Positions 1 through 12,100 of a DNA stretch of 36,812 bases are shown in pieces. The stretch covers positions 1 through 36,812 of the forward strand of contig LSSL01000925.1 in NCBI GenBank assembly GCA_001953115.1. Direction: 5' to 3'. The translations under genes and the position numbers were made by a program. The notes under the pieces are model-generated. The model was not told the origin of the DNA. It did not search any database and saw only the letters and a list, made by a program, of their open reading frames with translations. Source of the DNA: Smittium mucronatum (lineage: Eukaryota > Kickxellomycota > Harpellomycetes > Harpellales > Legeriomycetaceae). Position 1 is the stretch's first letter; every line of letters starts with the position of its first letter.

Positions 1-106
1 TATACTACTGTAATCCAATAATTTTTTTGATTTGATAATTTTTATCCAATTATGTTTATTAAATTTTACCAATATTATTGAATATCAAAAATTTCATTGA
101 AAGATT

Positions 107-686
107 TGATTAAAAGGTGCAGCGACATTTGACCTAATTTTTTGACCCAAATCACATTTCGTCAAATACACATTGACCCAATGGACAATTCACCATATGA
201 AAATATCGCCCAATGGACATTTCATCAAATGAAGACATATCGCAATGAAAATTGGTGAATTCTTTTTTTTTTCTATAACTCACTTCGCAATCAAAACAGT
301 CTTTTCAAAACATAATAAAATCTTTAACAATATGAATTGTAAATAATACCACTGCTTTAAGAAAATCCATATAATATCTTGAAAAGCTGCTAAAAACGCT
401 CTAATTGAATGAATACGTTTATTTATTAAACGTTATGATAGAAGACAACAAATATTTGAGTTTATAACTCAAATTATCGGATCCTGAATTCATAAGTGCT
501 AGATTTAATAAAGAAATCGTATAAACACAAATTTTTAATATTGGTGAATTAGCCAAAATTTTTTGGATGAAATTTCCATTCGATCAATTTTCCATTGATC
601 GAATGTCCATTTGACCAAATTGATTGGATCAAACGTATTTGGGCCATTTGTCTTTGAGGTGAAATGTCGTACAACCGATTAAAAAC
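107..686. mobile_element. MITE-like inverted-repeat element
   Basis: Two arms, about 107-268 and 536-686, are imperfect inverted repeats. Both outer ends carry a TTAA-rich start followed by GGT....CGACATTT.ACC. Within each arm short words such as AATGGACA and CATTTCATC recur at irregular spacing, so the arms look built from sub-terminal repeats. The middle (about 270-535) is AT-rich and has no open frame. This fits a short non-autonomous DNA transposon. I could not define a target-site duplication or assign a superfamily. A foldback-type repeat is an alternative. Confidence 0.5.
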
Positions 687-715
687 GGGGTGTGCACTTA
701 AGCGGAGTGATACTG

Positions 716-995
716 TATATATATGGGAGATTCTGTTTGAGAGCGGACACTCTCCTACTAAATTTTTACTAATTTTCTAATTTTCAAATATGGAGCCAAG
801 ATAAAAAAATAATTCTATTGGGTAATAAAAATATGAATTTTAGAGGCTAATTTTCTATTGGTATAATGTTGAAATTTTATTAGAGAAAGTGTATTTTTCT
901 ATTTTTATTGGTCTGGTTTTAAATAAATCCAAGCTTAGCTAATGGTTTACACAGTAAAAAAATGTCTGGTCTTGAAAATAATCTCCCATATATAA
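716..995. mobile_element. MITE with TATATATGGGAGATT terminal inverted repeats
   Basis: The left end reads TATATATGGGAGATT and the right end is its exact complement. Similarity continues inward for about 30 bp with mismatches (left ..GAGAGCGGACA, right complement ..AAGACCAGACA). The element is about 275 bp, AT-rich inside and without an open frame. The ends are flanked by TA/TATA, which fits a TA-targeting (Tc1/mariner-like) family, but the TA-rich ends blur the exact boundary. It is non-autonomous: no transposase is encoded. Confidence 0.65.
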
Positions 996-1114
996 CGAAT
1001 AATAATTGCCTAGTATCTGAAGTATAAAATTTTAACTAAAATATTGAAAATATATAAGGCCATTGCATAAATGATATTTTTTAAAAAGAATTATTATCCA
1101 AAACTTGTTGTAAA

Positions 1115-1151
1115 CAAAGTCTCTGGTCATTCAAAGAACCTCCCATATATT
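1115..1151. repeat. Truncated second copy of the 716-995 MITE end
   Basis: This segment matches the right end of the preceding MITE: TCTGGTC, a short spacer, then CTCCCATATAT. No matching left end is visible nearby, so it is probably a solo or truncated end. A short open frame runs across it (1071-1253) but looks like chance. Confidence 0.35.
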
Positions 1152-4100
1152 TTTGTTCCGATAAATGTTACCTTAATGAGGTTTAATGGATTTTTCCCTC
1201 TAATAACCTTTTTCAATTTTTGTTGTAAATCCAGCTTGCTGAGATTTTATTAATCGAGTCTTTAATATTAATTAATTCAATTAATGTCATATATTATTGT
1301 TATTATTTATTACAAAAGTTAAAAAAAATCAGTGATTTCATCAAATAAATATTGTATTATCCATCCTACAAAGAATAAGAATAGTGAAAAGAGAGTTTAT
1401 TATATTAAATGATTGTAACTTTCAATCGTTTGAATCTTCTTTATTCATCTTTTTAAAGCTTTATTATCTTGAAATTTAAAACTCTCTAAGGAATTCAATT
1501 GATAAAAAAATGAAAAATTATTCTATATCTTATAGTCACCTGATTTTTTAATATGCGCACATATTATTTTTTTGTACCTATATCTATCTATTTATATAAA
1601 ATTATAACTAAATTTAAAGATTTAGTGCTTGAACCTTTTTAGTTAATTATTTTGCATACTTTTTTAGATAATTAAATTCATTTTAACATTATTTTATCGG
1701 AGTTTTTTTAAAAACACTGGTAATAAATAACTAAATTTGTTTAGAAATTTATATTTAAAATATTGTGATTTCTTTGTTATGATTTTAAAAAAACAAAAAT
1801 TTATTTATTTTTATTTTTGACGAATTAAAACTTGTTCTAAATCATTCAAAATTTAAGTAATAGAGATATTATAATCATCAAAATGATCAAATCGATTTTA
1901 AACGATTGAAAAGATTATGAGAATCAATAATGGAATTTAAATTTAATTCTAGTTGTTTTATTTTGATCATATTTTAACTGAATTATCAACATAAATAATC
2001 ATTAACTCTAGATTTAAGAATTCCTTGAAAAATTCATCGTTATCAAGGATATTTTTGTACATTTTTTCCCATTTTTGATGATTTATTATTTTTAGGGTAC
2101 ATAAAGGGCTAAATGTCAATATTTTTTAATATTGTTGTCATTTTTCTATAATATCATTGAAAATGACACTTAAAAAATATCATAAAATTAGCTAATTTTT
2201 TATGACAAAATTATTTTATTAAATTCAATAAGGTCTTGCGTTCTATTAATGGCTTCTAAAATCTTATATATAGTGTAGATTTCTAACCAAAAGACCTCGA
2301 CATTTATATATTGCTTCAAGTAGGCTTGATGATGTAGGAAAAATGGCATCATTAATTGAAATATTTATTTAAAAAAAAAATTTATGAGAAAATTATATTT
2401 ATAAATAAAGCTCAAATTTATCAGGATTAATATAAAAAAGATAATTCTCTCCACCAAACTTAAAATGTATTATATTTAGATATCCTATTATAAGATTCTG
2501 GATTTTGAGGTCCACCTGGGCTTCTGAAACTAAAATTTTGCACTAGAAATTTCCAATAATTACAGAATCGATATATTCCTCCCATTTCGAAATAATATAC
2601 TCCCTAATATCTCTTTTATATCTCTTTTTAAGCTGTCTTCATTTTCATCAACCTTTAATAGTAAAAAAATACATAAAATTTTAGAATAGTTCACTTTGAA
2701 AAGCAAATTAAGTAAGTTTCCCAAAAATGGAAAGTATTTTTACTCTCAGTTGCATCTTTTACGTTAAATTTTACTTTTTTAATTAAATTCACCGTTTGTC
2801 CCATATAAATAGGAAAAAACAAAAATATCTAAATTTTTAATTAAATCAACTAAAAGGTTAGCGAATCCGTCCATAATGAATATTTTTGCGCATTTTTTTT
2901 TACATTGAAAAATAAATGGACAAAAAAATTTTCGTTTTTGAATAATTAATAAAAATAATTTATCTTCGAATACCACATTTAAATCTTTACATTTAAACCT
3001 CTATAATAATAAAAAAAGATTTTCTTGAAGTTTGTTTTTTTTATAGAACTTTTCAAATTTATATTCATTCAAGATCAATGGTTAAAAACTTATGCAGGAA
3101 TTAATAAGAAATTTGTAGTAATAATAAATAGAGTTTATTGGGGTTTTAAAAAAATACTTCAGTAGTTCAAATTAAACATATTATCTCAGCATATTGATTT
3201 ATACTAACAAAAATCTGATAATTATCCATTTCACTTTTTTTTATCACAAAATTTTATTTGAAGAGAACACTGCTGAAAGCTATGAGGATGACCATTTTAA
3301 AGTACATTTAATGCATATAAAATATTACTATACTGAAAACTGATTTAATTTTATATTGATATAATGACCGATTTACTTAGTTGAAATTGTATCTATAAAT
3401 ATCATCCGATTTACTCTGGCTTAAACTGAATCAATTAGGACGTTTGAATAATAGTATTAAGTACTTACAATTAATAAATTTACTTGTGATTTATTTTTTG
3501 ATTTTAAATTACGATATATTATTATAAATGCGTAATTGATCTGACTTAAGAAAAATCATAATTTTTCATTTGAAAAATTTCGACTTTTTTCGATTTATTG
3601 GTTAAAATAAAATTTGTGCACGTAAATTATAAGTTGGCCCAAAATAGAATATTTCAATGAATTTTTGAGGAAAAGTTTATAAAAATTATCTTCGTCCTAT
3701 ATCAATATTTGGATTTATATTTAGACTTCCTAAGTTATAATTTCATGAATTTTAAACGATTATAAAATATTTTTAATGTGGAAATAATATTTTTTCTATT
3801 GTAGTTAGATATAAAACTTGTTAATGATAAATGAATGTTACTCAAGAGTATAAAAATCTTTGATATAATTAAAAATTTCAATATTAAACTATAACTCTAT
3901 ATATAAATGACAGACTCTGAAATGTATTGATTATTTAATAATATAAAAAGGGTTAAGGGGTAAGAGGTAAGAAATAAAGGACCTAGGAATAAACCAATTG
4001 AAAAATTATGTCTGGAAAAAAAGAAATACGGGCTGTATATAAAGCTAAATTTAATAATAGAATTATTTATGTGAAAAATATACAAGGGGTTAATGAGCTA

Positions 4101-6704
4101 ATCGATTCCTTAGGCCATTTCCATTTGATAAGCAATTTTAATCTATATTTTCATTGCAATAAATTAGCGAAAAAATTCATAACGTCTAAAAAATAATTTG
4201 AAAAATTTAATTAGGAAAATAGTTAAAAAATATATATTGGAACTAGTCTGTTTAGAGAAATTTATTTTAATACTTTTATCGCATTTAAAGAGAAAAATGG
4301 ATTTTATTATATCTTATCAACGATTACTCAATCATTCAGAATCTTTTTAAAGTTGTAATAAAAAAAAAAGTTTTAAATTAATATTAATTTTAGGGAATGA
4401 TAAATTAATTCATTTTATTAGTAAAAAAATAATTATTAACCGCATTATCAAAAAAATTAATTTTTTGTTTGAAAAGTTATTGGAAATTTTATTATTTTAT
4501 CAGTTTTTTTTCATTGTATTTTTTCTAATAAAAGAAATAAAATTCGCTATATATAGACAATTTTTAGCCTATAAAATCAATATAAATAAAAAAAATTAAT
4601 GGAGAAATTCTAGGAAAAACTTCCGCTATATTGGTCTAGTAGAACCAAATTCGAAATTTTTATCTATAATTGCGCCCAGTTCACCGTTATTTTTATCTAT
4701 TTACTCATAATAAAAAATTATAGGGTCAGTATTGGAATTTAATCATTTCTATAATAAGTTCCATGGTATATCTTTTTGTCCTTTTATTTTTATAAAAATT
4801 GATATAAAAATTTATCTAGGTCTTTTCTCTTTCATTATGATGCCTTTTTCTTATCTATAAAATCATTTCTTATCTGACTTCTGACGATATTCATACTCTT
4901 AAAAAGCTATATAATCTTGGAAATATTCATCCTTAAGCAATAATTTTTTTAAAGGAGTTTTTTATGCAAAATTAATTTCTATCACTTATTAAATTATTAG
5001 CACAATGATCGATTTTAGGTATTTACTCTTAAGAAATAATGATTTTATATTTTATGATTTCAAGACTTTCTTATCTTGATCCCTAATTTAATATGATACA
5101 TAAACTTTATTGAATAACTTAAAAGATATTAAGTTTAATTTCTTATCTTTTTCTTAAAATAACTTTAAGCTTTTTAATAAGTAAATTCTTGAACATATTC
5201 TTTATAATCACAGTATTTAGCTATATTTCTATCATTATTACTTGATTTAAATATAAAAAAAAATCCATATTAAATTAAAATATTTGAGAGTCCTATTTTC
5301 TATATTTTAACAATCTTTAGTATAAATATATCCAACTGTTTTTTAAATTAACTGTCGCTTTCAAAAAATATATTGTTAAAATAAAAATATATACAAAAAT
5401 TACACTCAAATGTTTATCATTTTTAGGCAAAGTTTTTTTGAATTAATACGGTCACCTATTTTGGATCTAATGTTACAATAAAGCCTATAAAATTTTTTAC
5501 AAAGCATATAAATACAAACTTTTGATTATTCTCATCTGTGATAAATCATATTGCACATTTTCAAAAAAATTTACATATTGAAGCAAATAATTAATATATA
5601 TATTATTTAGTTATCAAAGTTAAAAATATTACTTAATGGAATCAAAAGATTTGATAATAATTTTTTTTGATTTCATTCTAAAATTAGAAAATATTTTTGC
5701 ATAACTGGTAACTTTTGTAATTATACGGAAAAAAATGTTAAATTTTGAAAAAAAAAACGCCTATTAAATTAGATAGTATTTTTTATGAAATATTAATCAA
5801 TTAAAATCTAGTTTATTGCTAAAATATATTCGATCGTTATTAAAAAAAGATATAAATCAAAATACTAGAAAAAATTATAACCCTTTTTTTGAGTATGTTT
5901 ATTTAAGATATCAAAGTATTGAAATTTTTTTTAAAAGACACATAATCAATTGATATATTGATTTCAATTAAGGTAAAAGATGGAAATTGAAATTTAACCA
6001 TTCTTTAAATTCTGTTTTTATTAGAATAAACAAAATTCTATTGAATATAATATGAATAAAATAAAATTAATATGAAGAAATATTTTTTAATGTTAAGTAT
6101 TTTATTATAGATATATTACTAAAAATAGTGAATTTAATATATATAATTTGTTAAATATAGTAAAATACTTAATTATGAATATTTAATAAATATATATGTT
6201 TTATGTTGTTTTGAAACCCATTTGGTTTTGAGATTTTAGCAGCGATTTTATCTAATATTTGATTTTGAGATACCTCTTATTTTAATTAGGTATTATTGAT
6301 CTAATAACTTTTTTGAACTTGATATTTTATCGAATAAAATTAACAATGATTATTCAATTAATATTAAAATATCCAATCGAAAGTAGGAATAATCTTTACC
6401 CATTTTTAGTAATTTATCTATAGTAAAATTTATATGTTGAACCCATAATATTATGAATTTATTAAAAGTACTGTTTATTGGGTCATAGAAATGAAAACAA
6501 AGAGAATAGCATAATTTGACTCTATGAAGTTGAAAATGTCTAAAAAAATAAAAACTATCTATTATATAATTTAAATCGGTCTTATTTTTTTTAAGAAAAA
6601 AATTAAGAACTACCATTAAAACGACTTCTGTACCGAAAGATAAAATTTTGGGATATCTGAATTGTAATATGGGTAAACAAGATTTTATTTATTAATTTTA
6701 GTAT
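1152..6704. other. Gene-free AT-rich stretch
   Basis: About 5.5 kb with no recognisable coding region. Open frames here (2779-2976, 3897-4085, 4008-4196, 6350-6616) are 60-90 codons, low in complexity, rich in Phe/Ile/Lys/Asn, and match no family I know. Stop codons are frequent in all frames. The only structured piece I see is the repeat fragment at 2266-2340. Confidence 0.6.
2266..2340. repeat. Diverged fragment of the 26756-29512 element's arm
   Basis: The segment ATTGCTTCAAGTAGGCT.GATGA at 2311-2333 matches the right arm near 29083-29105, and the inverted left arm near 27160-27190. Similarity continues upstream through TCTAAC and AAAGACC, allowing gaps, over about 70 bp. It is in the same orientation as the right arm. 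This is a third, truncated copy about 24 kb away, which indicates that the arm sequence belongs to a dispersed repeat family. Confidence 0.5.
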
Positions 6705-6719
6705 TGTTTATTCTTTTCT

Positions 6720-7445
6720 TTTGCGATTGAGATTGAGATTGCATTCATATTCGCGTTCGCACTCTACATGGAACATATACTTGTTTTTTAATTATTAAGA
6801 CCAATAATATTAAAAAATATTATTTCTTTTTTAATTTTTTTCTGAATAGACAAATTTTTTAACTTGATAGCACATATTTTGACTTTGCTTTTTTCACAAA
6901 ATATTACACATTCAGACTCAAGAAGTAATAGTTATCATGGAACTTTATAAATTTATTTAAAAATATAGTTATTTCGAAATTTTATTTTATCTTTTAATAA
7001 ACTCTTTTATTTATTAATCTATAATTATTTTCATAAAAAGATCAACTTAATTCATATATATTTAAACAGAATCTGAGATAACTAAATGTATTTTATTTTA
7101 TTTTCTATTTTTCTATTTGTTTTATTGAGTTTATTTTAAAAATTAACTACTATTTGGTTAAAATTTTGATAAATTTCTTATTTTTAAATGTATTAAATCA
7201 TTTATGTTCCACTCATAATTTTTTATAACTTTTTAGTGGATAATATATAAAAATTCTAAAAAATCAAAGAAAGAATAAATGTAACAGGAATAGGATTTTA
7301 AGAATACATTGAATGTTGATGCAGTTTAAAAATGCTCAAAAAACGCAATTTCATTCATAAATGCATTTGAAAAGGCAAAAGTAGTGAAAATCACAATCAC
7401 AATCACAATCATATTCGCAAAATAAATCGAAAGCACAACTGAAAT
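6720..7445. repeat. Paired short hexanucleotide arrays
   Basis: A short GATTGA array lies at about 6725-6740 and a CACAAT array (four units) at about 7389-7411. They are complementary in type. Each is followed by CATATTCGC in the same direction. The roughly 650 bp between them is AT-rich with no coding sign. They may be the ends of an old element or independent microsatellites. Confidence 0.3.
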
Positions 7446-9095
7446 CGAAAACACCCTTGTAATATCATTTTCAAGCTATAAATTATTAGAAATTTCAATT
7501 AAAAACTATGGAAAAACAATAAATAAATAAACCTAACTTAAATTAATTATATATTACCTTTTATAGCTTAATTTAAATTCGCCGATTTTATAGCTTTCTG
7601 CATAGAGGTCTTTTTCAAAGCAGGAAAAATGATATAACTGTTTTACTTATAATTTTTTTTTTTTTTTTAGCTATACTCAACTTAGCCAAATGTTATAATT
7701 ACTTTTATTTTCACTTTTTTAATCCAATAAACAGCGCTTTTAATAAAGGCATAATATTGTTAGACTAACGTATGAATTTTTTAGAGTAACATGACTAAAA
7801 GGGGTCAAAGGTTATTCCTAATTTTCATTGGATAATTTATATTCTAAGATGTAATCATTTCCAAATTTTATTTGATGAAATACCAAATGCAAAATTTTTA
7901 TTAGACCAACTGTTAGTAATGAAAATAATGAAGATCTCAAAATAACATAGTCTAAAACCAAATAAAACATATAATATATATATCAAAAAACTATATTATT
8001 AAAATAATAAACCAATAAATCGAATATAAATACAAGTAATGTAATGTACCATTAACAAAAACTACCAAAATAAATTATAGAAATAAACTATAGAAAAAAT
8101 ATGAAAAAAAATAATGATCATCAATTAAAAAAATCAATTATAAGCATAAAATATGGAAAAAAAAATTAATGATTTTATCTTGAAAGAAAATTAAGCGATA
8201 AAAAAAAACCTAGAAAACCAAATAAATAAATATTGAAAGCCAAAAATGAACATCAAATAATGAAATATATTATGAAAATGATCTATATAATCAAATATCA
8301 GTTATTAATTATGAAAATCAAACATTGATATCAACTATGAAAATAAACTTAGAAATCAACTATGATACCAAATGCCGTCATTAAAAACAAAAATTAATAT
8401 TTAAATAGTATATATACTACATTTTTTATCATGGTAGATGGATATCATCTATTTAATTAATATTTACATCTAATTTCAATATCAATTAAAATACGCAATT
8501 CATTTTAAAAACTGCCAAAAAAAATTCAAAGAAATCTAATAAAAAATTTCATACCGAATTTAAACTGCACTTAGCTAAAGTTAATATATACGGACTGAAA
8601 ATTTACTAAGAAATTTCAAAAAAAACTCCCAAGATCGATAATAAATACCAATGTAAAATAATATGTGGATTATATATCACCAGAAAAATATATTATTTTA
8701 TAAAATAGAATTTCTACCACTCAGATTTTTTGAACAAAGCCTCAATTTATACTTAGGCTTAACTTCTATATAATATAAATTTGATTTAATTTTTTCTATT
8801 TTTTCCCACAATTTAATGATTTCACTAAAAAATTAAAATTTTTTTAAAAAAAGACATTATTTTATTCAATACTTTTTAAAGTTAAATAATATTTTTTATT
8901 ATATTAAAAATAATTATGTTCGTTTTAAATAAAATATCATATTGCCAAAAATCATTTATTTTTATTTTTATTTAGATCTTCCAAACTTTCTGCTGTTTGA
9001 TAAAAATGCATATGATAAGATTTTCAGATTTTTTTACACCCAATACTAAATTTTATAAAGACTTTATCACCTATTTTTCTGAAATTTTCAGCATT
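7446..9095. other. Gene-free stretch with a strongly A-skewed tract
   Basis: No gene is visible. Between about 7,920 and 8,400 the + strand is markedly richer in A than T and repeats loose versions of AATCAACTATGAAAAT and ACCAAATAAATAA. This suggests a badly decayed A-rich tandem array. A run of about 18 T at 7651-7670 lies just upstream. Confidence 0.4.
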
Positions 9096-9115
9096 AATAT
9101 ATATATATATATATT
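9096..9115. repeat. (AT)n microsatellite
   Basis: About ten uninterrupted AT dinucleotides. The short open frame spanning it (8997-9179) encodes Ile-Tyr repeats from this microsatellite and is not a gene. Confidence 0.8.
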
Positions 9116-12100
9116 TCATAGAATTTATAAATGTTTTTTAATAATACAACGTGTTTTATCCATAAAAATCGGTAAATGAATCTAAGCAAGGGAATAATAT
9201 CATACCAATTTATGAATCCATTTTAAAAATGAGATCAAAATTAACCGGGAAATATGATAAACCAATCAGGAAATGTTTTCGAGGCGACTTATATTATTAA
9301 AAAAAAAAAAAAGTGAGCTTTTAACTAGATTTTTCGACTTATTAAACCTTTGCTATTTCTATAGAATAAAATTTTTAGATTCCTCAATTAGTTCTTTGTA
9401 TTAATCAAGAATATAAATAGTTTTAGGTAAATTATACAGCTTGAATTTTTCTTTTATAGTACTATCGAAGATTTCAAAAGAAAAATTTATAGATTTTTAA
9501 ATAATGAGTACCCCAATTACCAGTTTTTTCTCTCAAATGAAATTTCAGAGATAAATCCAATAAATTTCTTATTTAATTACAGATTATCATGGAAGCCAAA
9601 TCTGAAACCATATTTTAAAAATAATTCCAATTCCAATCTTTCAATTCTCTTTCAAAAAGTGTTTAAATAGAAAAAAAGCCCTTAATTATTATTCCCGCCA
9701 AATATTCAAATATTTACAGGAGAAATATTTTGATTTTTTTTCGTTAAAACTACAATTATTGCTGAATAGCCCCCTTTAATACTTTCAAAACAGGAGACCT
9801 CATGCAGATTTGAGTCAAAATATAATATTTTTATTTATTTATTTAGAGATAACACAAAATTAATTCCCGTCAATTGCGATGAATAAATCGATAAATAGGT
9901 CTCCACTATTTTTAATAAAACCAGAAATTTGAAAACACACGGATTTAAACGTACAGATTTTAATTTTTTTTTTCATATTTTCTTGCATACTCCCCAATCG
10001 TATAGAGTATATTCTGCATGTCTATATAAAAATCTTCAAAATTTTATTTTTTTTAATTTGAAATTTTTTTAAACCGATATTGTTTATTTCAGTAATTTGT
10101 TTATTTAATTTTTCGAAGTTATATTCTCTATAGATTTCTTAATTAGATTCTGGGAATAATTTTTTATTAGAGCCTTAATAATAATCTACTATCAGAAATC
10201 ATTGCATCCATTTTTACTTTTTTTTACAAAATAACAAAATATTAGATATTATTTTAGTACTTGAGAATTCTTTTTCTCAGTTTTGAGATATATTTTTAAA
10301 CCAAAATTCGCCATTAATATCAAATAATTTTTGTTTTTAGCAATAATAACCCAATCAAAAGCTTAATATAATTAAAAAAAAAGTTATTTGTTTTATTTTA
10401 TTTTAATAAAAAGCTCTTTAAAATATTAAATTCAAAATCTTTTTAAACCGTTATTAAAGAAATTAAAAAACTTGATGAATAGATTTTTAGTGGTGAAAAA
10501 ATTATTCTATTTTTTATTTCTACTTGATGAAATTTTGAAGACCGATAATAATATATTAACTGAAAATATTAGTGGCTAAATTTAAAACTAAAAAAAATAA
10601 CCCCAAAAATATTTATATTTTAATTTTATTATTATAATAATTTTCTAACATTTTTTTATTATAATCTAACATTAGTTTCAGGTAATTAAAGAAATTACCA
10701 AAATCCACTAATAATTTCTTATTTCAGATTAAGATTAAAGATTTTTATTATTTAATCGGTATAAAAAATGATTTTTTCATTATTAAATATGATCTCTTTA
10801 TCAAAAATTAGGTTTATGTTTTTATAGATAAATAGAATCTCATTTTTTTTATAAAAATTCCTACTCACTGAACTTCATTTCAGTCTCAAAAGAGATTGAA
10901 GATATATTAAAAAAAAAATTTACACCATTTCAACTGCCCTTTTTTTAGACCCAGGTTTTACAAACGGAGTAATTTGGCATTAAATATCTTTGAAAAGATT
11001 GATTTTTGTGGATTAATTTAAATTTTTAACTCATTTTTTTATAAAAAAAATTTCATGCTATTTTTATCTAATGAAATTTGCATTTTTATTAAACTTCTTA
11101 TTCTCAGATTATTTTCAACAATCTCTAAATCAGAAATTTGTTTAATATCAATTTAATTGTTATAAATAAGATTATTATACAGATCCAAACTCCGATTATA
11201 GCATTATATAAGTTTTGGGGTCTGAAGGCTAAATCATCCATTGATACTTCCAAATTTTATTTATTAGGGTTATAAAAAATTATTTTTAAAATTAACATGC
11301 TTTTTTTCTTTTCTGTTGAGCCCTTATTATAATTTAATCAAAAAACATGCTTCAAAAATGAATTTTGTAATATCAAATATTAATTATCATGAGTTCAATA
11401 TTTATGAGGATTTTAATAAATTAGATTCACATGTGTACAAATAATGAGATATTAAGTTAATTAAATCTAATATCCCAGCAAGTTCCTTATTAAAAACAAA
11501 TATTTAGCTTTAGGGAAAATGTCAATGAGTCTAAAAAAATGAGATTTAACTTGATGGTTTTTTTATATATTGAGAAATATTTTTAACATATTGAAAAGAT
11601 AATCCCATCTTTAATTTGAATCAAAATAAATATTTTTTTATCAGAATTTCTGAGATTTTCTAATTTCAAAATTTCGTTTATAATATAATTTCTTAATAAT
11701 AATTTCAAGATTTTTTGAATATCTCATTAAAATTTTCTTAAATGCCCTCAATATCAGGTTATATTTTATCTATTTAGAAGTTTTATAATTTTTTACTTTA
11801 TTTTATTCACCAAAGCCGATTTAATTTCACTTTAAATAAGTTCTATGTATTCGGAGAGAAAATCACCTGATTCAGAATTTTTTTAAGAAATCTCTATACT
11901 TAGTATATTTATATATTTCTTAATATCTAGCACCAAAAATATAAATTTTTTTTACTATTCAAAACATAATTACTAATAAATAAATTCCATTTTTTGACAA
12001 AAATTGGTGATAAATATCCATAATTTCCCCCATTTTTACCACAGCATATCCATAATCAATAAAATTTCAAAAATCGTCATTTTTAAAGTAATTATGGACC

